Assembly: GCF_011064845.1 (NCBI RefSeq) | Contig: NZ_CP049015.1 | Coordinates: 682,001 to 746,000, forward strand | From: Citrobacter freundii ATCC 8090 = MTCC 1658 = NBRC 12681 | GTDB taxonomy: Bacteria > Pseudomonadota > Gammaproteobacteria > Enterobacterales > Enterobacteriaceae | Reading direction: 5' to 3' | Length of the DNA: 64,000 bases | In this document: in pieces, positions 28,821 through 38,885 of the stretch | Numbering within the stretch: the first letter of the stretch is position 1 | Layout of the letters: each line of letters opens with the position of its first letter | The notes under the pieces: model-generated | Seen by the model: only the letters and a program-made list of their open reading frames with translations | Database searches by the model: none | Told to the model about the DNA's origin: nothing | Translations under genes and position numbers: made by a program

Positions 28821-30244
28821 TGCGCATTGGCATGCGTTTGCTGCTCGGCTATTTTTTGATTGTTGCCGTCGCTGCCTGGTTCGTTCTGTCGATCTTTGTG
28901 CAGGAAATTAAGCCAGGCGTCCGTCGAGCGACTGAAGGCACATTGATTGATACCGCCACGCTGCTGGCTGCGCTGGCGCGTGATGACTTACTCTCTGACA
29001 CCCCCACCAACGGCAAGCTGGCGCAGGCCTTTTCGCAACTGCATAACCGCCCATTCCGCGCCAATATCAGCGGCATTAACAAAGTACGTAATGAATACCA
29101 TGTCTACATGACGGACGCGCAGGGCAAGGTGGTGTTTGATTCAGCTAACCAGGCCGTCGGTCAGGACTACTCCCGCTGGAACGACGTGTGGTTAACGTTA
29201 CGTGGGCAGTATGGCGCTCGTAGTACGCCGCTAAACCCGGATGATCCGGAAAGCTCGGTGATGTACGTTGCCGCGCCGATTGTAGACGGTGGTCGTATTA
29301 TCGGTGTGCTCAGTGTCGGCAAACCAAATGCAGCGATGGCGCCGGTGATTAAACGCAGTGAACGGCGAATGCTGTGGGCCAGCGCCGTATTGCTGGGTAT
29401 TGCCCTGGTGATTGGCTTCGGGATGGTATGGTGGATAAACCGCTCCATTGCCCGGCTGGCGCGTTATGCCGATTCCGTTACTGAGAATCGCCCCGTCCCA
29501 CTGCCTGATTTAGGCAGTAGCGAGTTACGCAAACTGGCGCAGGCGCTGGAAAGTATGCGTCTGAAGCTCGAAGGCAAGAACTACATTGAGCAGTATGTCT
29601 ACGCGTTAACGCATGAGCTGAAAAGCCCGCTGGCGGCCATTCGTGGCGCGGCAGAGATACTGCGCGAAGGTCCGCCGCCAAACGTGGTAGCGCGCTTTAC
29701 CGATAATATTCTGACGCAAAATGCGCGCATGCAGGCGCTGGTTGAAACCTTGTTACGTCAGGCGCGACTGGAGAATCGGCAGGACATTACGTTGACGCCA
29801 GTGGCGGTAGATGCACTGTTTGCTCAGCTCAAAGAGGCGCGTAGCGTGCAGCTGGCGGCAAAAAACATCACGCTGACCATTTTGCCTTCATCGCTTAGCG
29901 TCGCAGCCGATCCCGCGTTACTGGAGCAGGCATTGGGGAATTTACTCGACAACGCTATCGACTTTACGCCACAGGACGGGACGATTGTGCTGAGTGCACA
30001 TCAGCACGAGGATCGGGTCACGTTGCAGGTTACCGACAGCGGTAGCGGGATCCCTGACTTTGCGTTGCCGCGTATTTTTGAGCGCTTCTACTCGCTGCCC
30101 CGTGAGAATGGACACAAGAGCAGCGGTTTGGGGCTGGCGTTTGTCAGTGAAGTTGCACGACTGCATGAAGGCGCGGTGACATTATCTAACCGACCAGAGG
30201 GCGGCGCACAAGCTTCGTTTACGCTTCACCGTCACTTCACATAA
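28820..30244 (+). CDS. creC: Sensor histidine kinase CreC
   Basis: 474 residues, ATG at 28820. Transmembrane segment near 7-29, a periplasmic CHASE-like sensor domain, second transmembrane segment near 185-205, HAMP-like linker, and HisKA with phospho-His in THELKSPLAAIRG. HATPase_c follows with N box LGNLLDNAIDF and G boxes DSGSGIP and SSGLGLAF. It signals fermentation or growth in minimal medium in E. coli. The 3' end contains the CreB tag for creD. Confidence 0.97.
   Translation: MRIGMRLLLGYFLIVAVAAWFVLSIFVQEIKPGVRRATEGTLIDTATLLAALARDDLLSDTPTNGKLAQAFSQLHNRPFRANISGINKVRNEYHVYMTDAQGKVVFDSANQAVGQDYSRWNDVWLTLRGQYGARSTPLNPDDPESSVMYVAAPIVDGGRIIGVLSVGKPNAAMAPVIKRSERRMLWASAVLLGIALVIGFGMVWWINRSIARLARYADSVTENRPVPLPDLGSSELRKLAQALESMRLKLEGKNYIEQYVYALTHELKSPLAAIRGAAEILREGPPPNVVARFTDNILTQNARMQALVETLLRQARLENRQDITLTPVAVDALFAQLKEARSVQLAAKNITLTILPSSLSVAADPALLEQALGNLLDNAIDFTPQDGTIVLSAHQHEDRVTLQVTDSGSGIPDFALPRIFERFYSLPRENGHKSSGLGLAFVSEVARLHEGAVTLSNRPEGGAQASFTLHRHFT
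30225..30240 (+). promoter_or_regulatory. CreB binding site (cre tag) for creD
   Basis: Exact direct repeat TTCAC-N6-TTCAC, the defined cre tag, at the very end of the creC coding sequence and 61 bp upstream of the creD start. It marks creD as a CreBC target with its own promoter. Confidence 0.9.
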
Positions 30245-30301
30245 CTTCAAATTCTCCGCACATAGCTGTTCTACCTTGCTGATATTGCAAAGGAGAACGC
30301 T

Positions 30302-31663
30302 ATGTTGAAATCACCCCTGTTCTGGAAAATCGTCACTCTGGGTGGCGCCATGCTGCTGCTGTTAATTCCCCTGACAATGGTCAGGCAGATAATCGTAGAG
30401 CGATCGGATTATCGCAATGACGTTGAAGATGCAATCCGCCAAAGCACCAGCGGACCGCAAAAGATGGTCGGCCCGTTGATAGCCATTCCGGTGACAGAGC
30501 TTTATACCTCGCTGGAGGATGGCAAAGAGATCCAGCGTAAGCGAAGCTATATCCATTTCTGGCTGCCGGAGTCGTTGGTGGTTGAGGGGGGTCAGAACGT
30601 TGAAGCGCGTAAAATCGGTATTTATGAGGGCCAGGTCTGGCACAACGATATCTCGGTGAAGGCCGAGTTTAACGCTGAACGTTTGCGTGATTTAAACCAT
30701 CCCAACGTCAGCGTCGGCAAACCATTTATCGTGGTTGGCGTGGGGGATGCGCGCGGGATTGGTGTGGTGCAAGCGCCGCAGGTCAATGGAACGTCGCTGG
30801 CGGTTGAGCCGGGGACGGGGTTGGATGGACGTGCGCAGGGGATCCACATTCCGTTACCCGACGCGAGCTGGGCGGAGCAAAACCTGAGCATGACGCTGTC
30901 GCTGAATTTGAGCGGAACAGGAGATTTCTCCGTTGTTCCGGTTGGCCGTAACAGTGAAATGACCTTAACCAGCAATTGGTCGCATCCCAACTTTCTTGGG
31001 GATTTTCTTCCGGCTAAGCGCGAAATCAGTAAGTCTGGATTCAATGCCCAGTGGCAAAGCAGTTGGTTTGCCAATAACCTCGGCGAACGCTTTGATGGCG
31101 AAAAGATTGGCTGGGAGGGAATGCCTGCATTTAGCGTCGCTGTCGCCACGCCTGCGGATCAATACCAACTGACGGACAGGGCGACAAAATATGCCATTTT
31201 GCTGATTGTGCTGACCTTTATGTCTTTCTTTGTTCTTGAAAGCATGACCAGCCTTCGACTGCACCCGATGCAGTACCTGCTGGTGGGATTATCGCTGGTG
31301 ATGTTTTATCTGTTGCTGCTGGCGTTGTCAGAACATATTGGTTTTACCGCCGCGTGGATTACGGCGAGTCTGGTGGGGGCGTTGATGAACGGTGTGTATC
31401 TGCAGGCGATATTACAGGGTTGGCGTAAGAGTATTTTGTTCACCGTAGCGCTGCTGGGGCTGGATGGTGTGATGTGGGTGTTGCTCCGTTCACAGGACAG
31501 CTCTTTACTGCTGGGAACCGGCGTGCTGTTGGTCGCGTTGTGTGGCGTGATGTTCCTGACGCGTCATCTTGACTGGCACTCGCTGGCACAGCCAAAACCA
31601 AAGCCGACAGAAATTCCGGAGTCTCAGCCTGCGCAGAGTGACGAGTTTCGCTTATGGAAATAG
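30302..31663 (+). CDS. creD: Inner-membrane protein CreD
   Basis: 453 residues (E. coli about 450). One N-terminal membrane segment, a large periplasmic region of about 270 residues, then five to six C-terminal membrane segments from about 300 and a polar cytoplasmic tail rich in Pro, Lys and Gln. Strongly induced by CreBC; linked to colicin E2 tolerance and beta-lactam response in enterics and Aeromonas. Molecular function unknown. Confidence 0.95.
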   Translation: MLKSPLFWKIVTLGGAMLLLLIPLTMVRQIIVERSDYRNDVEDAIRQSTSGPQKMVGPLIAIPVTELYTSLEDGKEIQRKRSYIHFWLPESLVVEGGQNVEARKIGIYEGQVWHNDISVKAEFNAERLRDLNHPNVSVGKPFIVVGVGDARGIGVVQAPQVNGTSLAVEPGTGLDGRAQGIHIPLPDASWAEQNLSMTLSLNLSGTGDFSVVPVGRNSEMTLTSNWSHPNFLGDFLPAKREISKSGFNAQWQSSWFANNLGERFDGEKIGWEGMPAFSVAVATPADQYQLTDRATKYAILLIVLTFMSFFVLESMTSLRLHPMQYLLVGLSLVMFYLLLLALSEHIGFTAAWITASLVGALMNGVYLQAILQGWRKSILFTVALLGLDGVMWVLLRSQDSSLLLGTGVLLVALCGVMFLTRHLDWHSLAQPKPKPTEIPESQPAQSDEFRLWK

Positions 31664-31678
31664 GGTTGTGGTGAAATG

Positions 31679-31710
31679 AAAAACGGCGCATATTGCGCCG
31701 TTTTTTTACC
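31679..31710. terminator. Bidirectional terminator between creD and arcA
   Basis: AAACGGCGCA-TAT-TGCGCCGTTT stem with A runs on one side and T runs on the other, so it can end both convergent transcripts. Confidence 0.92.
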
Positions 31711-31723
31711 TGTGAGGATCGAA

Positions 31724-32440
31724 TTAATCCTGCAGGTCGCCGCAGAAACGGTAGCCTTCACCGTGAATGGTGGCGATGATTTCTGGCGTATCCGGCGTTG
31801 ATTCGAAATGTTTACGAATGCGGCGGATAGTCACGTCAACGGTACGGTCATGCGGCTTCAGTTCGCGACCGGTCATTTTTTTCAGCAGTTCTGCGCGAGA
31901 CTGGATTTTGCCCGGATTCTCACAGAAGTGAAGCATGGCGCGGAATTCGCTGCGTGGCAGTTTATACTGCTCGCCATCAGGACCAATCAGAGAGCGGCTG
32001 TTGATGTCCAGCTCCCAGCCATTGAATTTGTAGCTCTCGACGCTACGGCGTTCTTCGCTGACGGTACCCAGGTTCATGGTACGCGACAGCAGGTTACGAG
32101 CACGGATAGTCAGTTCGCGCGGGTTAAACGGCTTGGTGATGTAATCGTCTGCGCCGATTTCGAGGCCGAGAATTTTATCGACTTCGTTATCACGGCCCGT
32201 CAGGAACATCAGCGCAACGTTAGCTTGTTCGCGGAGTTCGCGCGCTAACAGGAGGCCATTTTTCCCAGGCAGATTGATATCCATAATCACAAGGTTGATG
32301 TCATATTCAGAGAGAATCTGATGCATTTCCGCGCCATCTGTCGCTTCGAATACATCATAGCCTTCTGCTTCGAAAATGCTTTTCAACGTGTTGCGTGTTA
32401 CTAACTCGTCTTCAACGATAAGAATGTGCGGGGTCTGCAT
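31724..32440 (-). CDS. arcA: Aerobic respiration response regulator ArcA
   Basis: 238 residues. OmpR-family regulator phosphorylated by ArcB under low oxygen; represses the TCA cycle and respiratory genes. Receiver domain with Glu10-Asp11, phospho-acceptor Asp54 (VIMDINLP) and Lys in TKPFNP; winged-helix domain from about 130 with the recognition helix region [14 protein letters not shown]. Long 5' region shared with yjjY contains an FNR site. Confidence 0.99.
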   Translation of the reverse strand: MQTPHILIVEDELVTRNTLKSIFEAEGYDVFEATDGAEMHQILSEYDINLVIMDINLPGKNGLLLARELREQANVALMFLTGRDNEVDKILGLEIGADDYITKPFNPRELTIRARNLLSRTMNLGTVSEERRSVESYKFNGWELDINSRSLIGPDGEQYKLPRSEFRAMLHFCENPGKIQSRAELLKKMTGRELKPHDRTVDVTIRRIRKHFESTPDTPEIIATIHGEGYRFCGDLQD

Positions 32441-32535
32441 GTTTGCTACCTAAATTGCCAACTAAATCGAAACAGGAAGTACAAAAGTCCCTGACCTGCC
32501 TGATGCATGCCGTAAATTAACATGATCGGCGTAAC

Positions 32536-32676
32536 ATGACTAAAGTACGTAATTGCGTTCTTGATGCACTTTCCATCAACGTCAACAACATCATTAGCTT
32601 GGTCGTGGGTAGTTTCCCTCTGGACCCGACAGTGTCAAAAACGGCTGTCATCCTAACCATTTTAACAGCAACATAA
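32536..32676 (+). CDS. yjjY: Small protein YjjY
   Basis: 46 codons from the ATG at 32536, with sequence starting MTKVRNCVLDALSINVNN and ending LTILTAT. This is nearly identical to my memory of E. coli YjjY. It lies divergent from arcA within the arcA leader region. Conservation could reflect the arcA regulatory DNA rather than the peptide, and the ribosome site is poor (no clear Shine-Dalgarno), so translation is uncertain. Confidence 0.65.
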   Translation: MTKVRNCVLDALSINVNNIISLVVGSFPLDPTVSKTAVILTILTAT

Positions 32677-32717
32677 CAGGCTAAGACATGCCGGACACCC
32701 AATAAAACTACGCTTCG

Positions 32718-32731
32718 TTGACATATATCAA
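32718..32731. promoter_or_regulatory. FNR site upstream of arcA
   Basis: TTGAC-ATAT-ATCAA, one base from the FNR consensus TTGAT-N4-ATCAA. FNR activates arcA anaerobically in E. coli from a distal upstream promoter, which fits the position about 280 bp before the arcA start. Confidence 0.75.
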
Positions 32732-33074
32732 GTTCAATTGTAGCACGTTAACAGTTTGATGAAATCAACGTATCCAAATGTTTGCTTTCATCACAAAATT
32801 GCAATATTACAACTAGTTGCACGCGCTAATTAATAAATGTAATGAATCCAACCAATGCGATCCATTTTAAATTAAATTATCATGGATAAACAGAAGGATA
32901 TGCAACTTTTGTTAACATAAAAGGCAATAGTTCAGCCTGGAAATAGTTTAGCATTTTTTACTGGATGCGAAATGCTTTTTCAGTGATTTCTGTTAAAAAT
33001 ATGTAAATTCGCGCTGCGTAATATGTTGATGCACGTCACATTATTACCTGCACATAGGCTAAAAGAGTATCGAA
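32732..33074. other. AT-rich gap between yjjY and yjtD
   Basis: 343 bp with no credible gene. It holds AT-rich runs that suit arcA distal promoters (minus strand) and the yjtD promoter (plus strand). GTTAAC occurs at about 32747-32752 and again near 32913, resembling ArcA-box half sites. No strong hairpin was seen. Confidence 0.5.
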
Positions 33075-33761
33075 ATGCGTTTAACAATTATTCTGGTTGC
33101 CCCCGCCAGAGCGGAAAATATTGGTGCGGCAGCCCGTGCGATGAAGACCATGGGATTCACCCAGTTGCGGATCGTTGACAGCGAGGCCCACCTGGAACCT
33201 GCCACGCGATGGGTTGCGCATGGCTCGGGTGATATTATTGATAATATTAACGTTTTTCCAACGTTAGCCGAGGCGCTTCACGACGTGGATTTTACCGTCG
33301 CGACCACGGCGCGCAGCCGCGCGAAGTTTCATTATTACGCTACGCCGGTCGAACTGGTTCCCCTGTTGCAGGAAAAATCAACGTGGATGGATCACGCCGC
33401 GCTGGTTTTTGGTCGTGAAGATTCGGGGCTGACCAACGAAGAATTGGCTCTGGCGGATGTCCTCACCGGGGTACCGATGGTGGCTGACTATCCATCACTC
33501 AATTTGGGGCAGGCGGTGATGGTGTATTGCTATCAATTAGCAGGTTTAATACAACAACCGGCCAGAAACATTGAGATGACGGATGAGCATCAGCTACAGG
33601 CATTGCGCGAACGTGTTTTGCGTTTATTAGCCACGCTGAACGTTTCTGACGACATTAAGTTGACGGACTGGCTGCAACAGCGAATGGGTCTGTTAGAGCA
33701 GCGAGACACGGCAATGTTGCACCGTTTTTTACATGATATAGAAAAAAATCTAACAAAATAA
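33075..33761 (+). CDS. yjtD: SpoU/TrmH-family RNA methyltransferase YjtD
   Basis: 228 residues. SPOUT-fold RNA ribose methyltransferase: motif 1 PARAENIGAAARAMKTMGF, motif 2 LVFGREDSGLTNEEL, motif 3 YPSLNLGQAVMVYCYQL, which forms the knotted SAM site. Related to TrmJ; its RNA target is not established to my knowledge. Precedes the thr operon on the same strand. Confidence 0.9.
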   Translation: MRLTIILVAPARAENIGAAARAMKTMGFTQLRIVDSEAHLEPATRWVAHGSGDIIDNINVFPTLAEALHDVDFTVATTARSRAKFHYYATPVELVPLLQEKSTWMDHAALVFGREDSGLTNEELALADVLTGVPMVADYPSLNLGQAVMVYCYQLAGLIQQPARNIEMTDEHQLQALRERVLRLLATLNVSDDIKLTDWLQQRMGLLEQRDTAMLHRFLHDIEKNLTK

Positions 33762-33972
33762 AGTTTTGATCAATTTTTGTTGTGCAGTGTTTTGCTCTGG
33801 TTTCAAGTGGGCGAGACATGCTGTATTGGTTGAAAGTAAAAGGGCAAGCAGTCGCTCATGAACAAGTTTCGGAATGTGATCAATTTAAAAATTTATTGAC
33901 TTAGGTCAGCAGATACTTTAACCCTAAAAGAATACAAGACAGACAGATAATAATTACAGAGCACACAACATC

Positions 33973-34038
33973 ATGAAACGCATCAGCATCACTATTACCA
34001 CAACCATCACCATTACCACAGGTAACGGTGCGGGCTGA
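33973..34038 (+). CDS. thrL: thr operon leader peptide
   Basis: 21-residue peptide starting MKRISITITT with eight Thr and four Ile codons in a tight run, ending TTGNGAG. Ribosome stalling on Thr and Ile codons when charged tRNAs are short prevents terminator formation downstream. Essentially the E. coli leader. Confidence 0.97.
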   Translation: MKRISITITTTITITTGNGAG

Positions 34039-34057
34039 CGCGTACAGGAAACACAAG

Positions 34058-34093
34058 AAAAAGCCCGCACCTAAACAGTGCGGGCTTTTTTTT
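34058..34093 (+). terminator. thr attenuator
   Basis: AAGCCCGCAC / GTGCGGGCTT stem (arms at 34061-34070 and 34078-34087) with a short A-rich loop and a run of T. It starts 20 bases after the thrL stop. Forms when threonine and isoleucine are plentiful, stopping transcription before thrA. Confidence 0.96.
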
Positions 34094-34117
34094 CGACCAA
34101 AGGCAATGAGGTAAACC

Positions 34118-36580
34118 ATGCGAGTGTTGAAGTTCGGCGGTACATCAGTGGCAAATGCAGAGCGCTTTCTGCGGGTTGCCGATATTCTGGAAAGCAATGC
34201 CAGACAGGGGCAGGTCGCGACCGTGCTCTCTGCCCCCGCAAAAATTACCAACCATCTGGTGGCGATGATTGAGAAGACCATCGGTGGTCAGGATGCTTTA
34301 GCCAATATCAGCGACGCCGAACGTATTTTCTCTGAGCTATTGGTGGGTTTGGCCGCCGCGCAGCCGGGTTTTCCGTTGGCCCCGCTCAAAGCCTTTGTTG
34401 AACAAGAGTTTGCCCAGATTAAACACGTCCTGCATGGCATCAGCCTGTTGGGACAGTGCCCGGACAGCATCAATGCCGCGCTTATCTGCCGTGGCGAAAA
34501 AATGTCGATCGCCATCATGGCAGGCCTGCTGGAAGCGCGCGGGCACAACGTGACGGTCATCGATCCGGTGGAGAAATTGCTGGCAGTCGGCCATTACCTC
34601 GAATCTACCGTTGATATCGCCGAATCTACGCGCCGCATTGCCGCCAGCCGTATTCCTGCGGACCACATGATTTTGATGGCCGGATTTACCGCCGGGAATG
34701 AGAAAGGTGAGTTAGTGGTGCTGGGGCGTAATGGCTCCGACTACTCTGCCGCCGTACTGGCCGCCTGTTTGCGCGCTGATTGTTGTGAGATCTGGACCGA
34801 TGTTGACGGCGTATATACTTGCGATCCGCGCCAGGTACCCGACGCCCGACTGCTGAAGTCGATGTCTTATCAGGAAGCGATGGAGCTTTCTTACTTCGGC
34901 GCCAAAGTGCTGCACCCGCGCACCATTACCCCTATTGCCCAGTTCCAGATCCCTTGCCTGATTAAAAATACCGGCAATCCACAAGCGCCTGGCACGTTGA
35001 TTGGCGCCAGCAGTGATGACGACGATTTGCCGGTAAAAGGTATTTCTAATCTCAATAACATGGCGATGTTTAGCGTTTCCGGCCCAGGAATGAAAGGCAT
35101 GGTGGGTATGGCGGCACGCGTTTTTGCCGCAATGTCGCGTGCGGGCATCTCGGTAGTGCTGATCACCCAATCCTCTTCCGAATATAGCATCAGCTTCTGC
35201 GTCCCGCAGGGCGACTGCGCGCGTGCGCAACGCGCCATGCAGGATGAATTCTACCTCGAACTGAAAGAAGGCCTGCTGGAGCCGCTGGCGGTAACTGAGC
35301 GTCTGGCTATCATCTCTGTTGTTGGCGATGGTATGCGTACTCTGCGTGGCATTTCGGCGAAATTCTTTGCCGCATTGGCTCGCGCGAACATCAATATCGT
35401 GGCGATCGCCCAGGGGTCGTCTGAGCGTTCTATTTCGGTGGTGGTGAACAACGACGACGCGACCACCGGCGTTCGCGTGACCCATCAAATGCTGTTCAAC
35501 ACCGACCAGGTGATTGAAGTGTTTGTGATTGGCGTAGGCGGCGTGGGCGGTGCGCTACTGGAGCAGCTTAAACGTCAGCAAACCTGGCTCAAAAAGAAGC
35601 ATATCGATCTTCGCGTGTGCGGCGTGGCGAATTCGAAGGCTCTGCTGACCAACGTCCATGGACTGAATCTGGAGAACTGGCAGTCGGAGCTGGAAAGCGC
35701 GAAAGAGCCATTCAACCTTGGGCGCTTAATTCGCCTGGTGAAAGAATATCATCTGCTTAATCCGGTGATTGTCGACTGTACGTCAAGCCAGGCGGTGGCG
35801 GATCAGTATGCTGATTTCCTGCGCGAAGGCTTCCATGTGGTTACGCCGAACAAAAAGGCCAACACCTCGTCGATGGATTACTACCATCAGTTGCGTTTTG
35901 CCGCCGCGAAGTCCAGGCGTAAATTCCTCTACGACACCAACGTGGGCGCAGGCTTGCCGGTAATTGAAAACCTGCAAAACCTGCTCAGCGCAGGTGATGA
36001 ATTGCAGCGTTTCTCCGGTATTCTTTCCGGCTCGCTGTCGTTTATTTTCGGCAAGCTGGATGAAGGCATGAGCTTCTCGCAAGCCACCACCATGGCGCGT
36101 GAGATGGGCTATACCGAGCCCGATCCGCGTGACGATCTTTCCGGCATGGATGTGGCACGTAAGCTGCTGATCCTCGCCCGTGAGACCGGTCGTGAGCTGG
36201 AGCTTTCAGACGTGGTCATTGAGCCAGTTCTGCCAAACGAGTTTGATGATTCCGGTGATGTATCCGCGTTTATGGCGAAATTGCCACAGCTGGATGACGT
36301 CTTTGCCGCGCGCGTGGCGAAAGCCCGTGATGAGGGAAAAGTATTGCGTTATGTTGGCAATATCGAAGAGGACGGCGTTTGTCGCGTGAAAATTGATGCA
36401 GTAGACGGCAACGATCCGCTGTTTAAAGTGAAAAACGGTGAGAACGCGCTGGCATTCTATAGCCACTACTATCAGCCGTTACCATTGGTTCTGCGCGGAT
36501 ATGGCGCGGGTAACGACGTGACGGCAGCGGGCGTCTTTGCCGACCTGCTACGCACCCTTTCATGGAAGTTAGGAGTCTGA
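34118..36580 (+). CDS. thrA: Bifunctional aspartokinase I/homoserine dehydrogenase I
   Basis: 820 residues. It carries out the first and third steps from aspartate to threonine. N-terminal aspartokinase ([13 protein letters not shown] at 5-17), a central pair of ACT regulatory domains (about 315-460) that bind threonine, and C-terminal homoserine dehydrogenase with Rossmann motif [12 protein letters not shown] near 468 and catalytic Lys/Asp region. Threonine inhibits both activities. Spacing to thrB is one base. Confidence 0.99.
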   Translation: MRVLKFGGTSVANAERFLRVADILESNARQGQVATVLSAPAKITNHLVAMIEKTIGGQDALANISDAERIFSELLVGLAAAQPGFPLAPLKAFVEQEFAQIKHVLHGISLLGQCPDSINAALICRGEKMSIAIMAGLLEARGHNVTVIDPVEKLLAVGHYLESTVDIAESTRRIAASRIPADHMILMAGFTAGNEKGELVVLGRNGSDYSAAVLAACLRADCCEIWTDVDGVYTCDPRQVPDARLLKSMSYQEAMELSYFGAKVLHPRTITPIAQFQIPCLIKNTGNPQAPGTLIGASSDDDDLPVKGISNLNNMAMFSVSGPGMKGMVGMAARVFAAMSRAGISVVLITQSSSEYSISFCVPQGDCARAQRAMQDEFYLELKEGLLEPLAVTERLAIISVVGDGMRTLRGISAKFFAALARANINIVAIAQGSSERSISVVVNNDDATTGVRVTHQMLFNTDQVIEVFVIGVGGVGGALLEQLKRQQTWLKKKHIDLRVCGVANSKALLTNVHGLNLENWQSELESAKEPFNLGRLIRLVKEYHLLNPVIVDCTSSQAVADQYADFLREGFHVVTPNKKANTSSMDYYHQLRFAAAKSRRKFLYDTNVGAGLPVIENLQNLLSAGDELQRFSGILSGSLSFIFGKLDEGMSFSQATTMAREMGYTEPDPRDDLSGMDVARKLLILARETGRELELSDVVIEPVLPNEFDDSGDVSAFMAKLPQLDDVFAARVAKARDEGKVLRYVGNIEEDGVCRVKIDAVDGNDPLFKVKNGENALAFYSHYYQPLPLVLRGYGAGNDVTAAGVFADLLRTLSWKLGV

Positions 36581-36581
36581 C

Positions 36582-37511
36582 ATGGTGAGAGTTTATGCCC
36601 CGGCTTCCAGTGCCAATATGAGCGTCGGGTTTGATGTGCTTGGTGCGGCAGTAACTCCGGTGGACGGTTCGCTGTTGGGCGATGTGGTGTCCGTTGAGGC
36701 GGCTGATCAGTTCAGCCTGAACAACCTTGGGCGCTTTGCCAACAAGCTGCCGTCAGAGCCGCGCGAAAATATTGTCTATCAGTGTTGGGAGCGATTCTGC
36801 CAGGTGCTGGGTAAAACGGTTCCGGTGGCGATGACGCTGGAAAAAAATATGCCGATTGGCTCCGGGTTAGGCTCCAGCGCCTGTTCCGTCGTGGCGGCGC
36901 TAGTCGCTATGAACGAACACTGCGGTAAGCCGCTCAACGATACGCGCCTGTTGGCGATAATGGGCGAGCTGGAAGGGCGTATCTCCGGCAGTATTCATTA
37001 CGATAATGTTGCCCCGTGCTTTTTGGGCGGCATGCAGTTAATGATCGAAGAAAACGGCATTATCAGCCAGCAGGTGCCAGGCTTTGATGAGTGGCTATGG
37101 GTACTGGCGTATCCGGGGATTAAAGTGTCGACGGCAGAAGCGCGGGCGATTCTACCTGCGCAGTATCGCCGTCAGGACTGTATCGCCCACGGGCGACATC
37201 TGGCTGGATTTATCCATGCCTGCTATTCCCGTCAGCCTGGGCTTGCCGCGAAGCTGATGAAGGACGTCATTGCTGAGCCGTATCGTACCCGCTTGCTGCC
37301 AGGCTTTAGTCAGGCGCGTCAGGCGGTAACAGAAATTGGCGCGCTGGCCAGCGGGATCTCCGGGTCAGGGCCGACGCTGTTCGCCTTGTGCGATAAGCCG
37401 GATACGGCGCAGCGCGTTGCAGATTGGCTGAGTAAAAATTACCTGCAAAATCAGGAAGGTTTTGTTCATATTTGCCGGCTGGACACGGCGGGCGCACGGG
37501 TACTGGGATAA
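36582..37511 (+). CDS. thrB: Homoserine kinase
   Basis: 309 residues. GHMP-family kinase that phosphorylates homoserine with ATP. The phosphate-binding loop is [13 protein letters not shown]-terminal [15 protein letters not shown] and C-terminal [12 protein letters not shown] are the other family motifs. Third cistron of thrLABC, tightly spaced on both sides. Confidence 0.99.
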   Translation: MVRVYAPASSANMSVGFDVLGAAVTPVDGSLLGDVVSVEAADQFSLNNLGRFANKLPSEPRENIVYQCWERFCQVLGKTVPVAMTLEKNMPIGSGLGSSACSVVAALVAMNEHCGKPLNDTRLLAIMGELEGRISGSIHYDNVAPCFLGGMQLMIEENGIISQQVPGFDEWLWVLAYPGIKVSTAEARAILPAQYRRQDCIAHGRHLAGFIHACYSRQPGLAAKLMKDVIAEPYRTRLLPGFSQARQAVTEIGALASGISGSGPTLFALCDKPDTAQRVADWLSKNYLQNQEGFVHICRLDTAGARVLG

Positions 37512-37514
37512 TCA

Positions 37515-38801
37515 ATGAAACTGTATAATCTGAAAGATCATAACGAGCAGGTCAGCTTTGCGCAGGCCGTCACGCAAGGGCTTGGCAAGAATCAGGGATT
37601 GTTTTTTCCGCACGATCTACCGGAATTCAATCTGACAGAAGTGGATGAGATGCTGAACCAGGACTTCGTTAGCCGCAGCGCGAAGATCCTGTCCGCATTT
37701 ATTGGTGATGAGATCCCTCAGGAAATTCTGGAAAAACGCGTGCGTGCTGCATTTGCTTTTCCGGCACCGGTTTCTCAGGTTGCCGCAGATGTCGGCTGTC
37801 TGGAACTGTTCCACGGCCCTACGCTTGCATTTAAAGACTTTGGCGGGCGCTTTATGGCGCAAATGCTGACGCACATCAGCGGCGACAAGCCGGTAACCAT
37901 TCTGACGGCGACCTCAGGTGATACTGGCGCGGCGGTTGCACATGCCTTTTATGGCCTGAAAAATGTGCGCGTGGTGATCCTCTACCCGAACGGCAAGATC
38001 AGCCCATTACAGGAAAAACTGTTCTGTACGCTGGGCGGTAACATTGAAACTGTAGCGATTGATGGCGATTTTGATGCCTGCCAGGCGCTGGTGAAACAGG
38101 CGTTTGATGACGAAGAGCTGAAGGTGGCTCTGGGACTGAACTCGGCTAATTCAATTAACATCAGCCGTCTGCTGGCGCAAATCTGTTACTACTTTGAGGC
38201 TGTGGCTCAGCTACCGCAAGAGGCGCGGAATCAGCTGGTGATTTCTGTTCCCAGCGGTAACTTTGGCGATCTGACCGCCGGGCTGCTGGCGAAATCACTG
38301 GGCTTGCCGGTGAAGCGTTTTATCGCGGCGACTAACGTTAACGATACGGTTCCGCGTTTCCTTGCTGAAGGTGAGTGGGCGCCGAAAGCGACTCAGGCGA
38401 CGTTATCGAATGCGATGGATGTCAGCCAGCCGAACAACTGGCCGCGCGTGGAAGAACTGTTCCGCCGTAAAATCTGGCGTCTGAATGAGCTGGGTTATGC
38501 CGCCGTTGATGATGCCACGACTCAGGACACCATGCGTGAGTTACATGAGATAGGCTACACCTCAGAACCGCATGCGGCGGTGGCTTACCGTGCGCTGCGT
38601 GACCAACTGAACCCTGGCGAGTACGGCCTGTTCCTTGGTACTGCGCATCCGGCGAAGTTTAAAGAAAGCGTTGAAGAGATTCTTGATCTGACGCTGGCGT
38701 TGCCAAAAGAGCTGGCGGAACGCGCGGACTTGCCGCTGCTTTCTCATCACCTGCCTGCTGATTTTGCGCAACTGCGTAAGCTGATGATGACCCGCAGTTA
38801 A
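37515..38801 (+). CDS. thrC: Threonine synthase
   Basis: 428 residues. PLP enzyme converting O-phosphohomoserine to threonine. PLP-binding Lys107 in LAFKDFGG; phosphate loop TSGDTGAAVAHAF and SGNFGDLTAG are present. Last gene of the thr operon; a BIME follows. Confidence 0.99.
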   Translation: MKLYNLKDHNEQVSFAQAVTQGLGKNQGLFFPHDLPEFNLTEVDEMLNQDFVSRSAKILSAFIGDEIPQEILEKRVRAAFAFPAPVSQVAADVGCLELFHGPTLAFKDFGGRFMAQMLTHISGDKPVTILTATSGDTGAAVAHAFYGLKNVRVVILYPNGKISPLQEKLFCTLGGNIETVAIDGDFDACQALVKQAFDDEELKVALGLNSANSINISRLLAQICYYFEAVAQLPQEARNQLVISVPSGNFGDLTAGLLAKSLGLPVKRFIAATNVNDTVPRFLAEGEWAPKATQATLSNAMDVSQPNNWPRVEELFRRKIWRLNELGYAAVDDATTQDTMRELHEIGYTSEPHAAVAYRALRDQLNPGEYGLFLGTAHPAKFKESVEEILDLTLALPKELAERADLPLLSHHLPADFAQLRKLMMTRS

Positions 38802-38805
38802 CGGT

Positions 38806-38880
38806 GGTGCCCGCTGGCGCTTTGCTTAGCGGGCCTACAAAACCTGTAGGCCGGATAAGGCGTTAGCCGTCATCCGGCAT
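38806..38880. repeat. BIME after thrC
   Basis: Two facing REP units (GCCCGCTGGCGC...TAGCGGGCCTAC and GTAGGCCGGATAAGGCG...CATCCGGC) fill the convergent thrC/yaaA junction, where K-12 has the small gene yaaX. Confidence 0.88.
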
Positions 38881-38885
38881 GTAAA

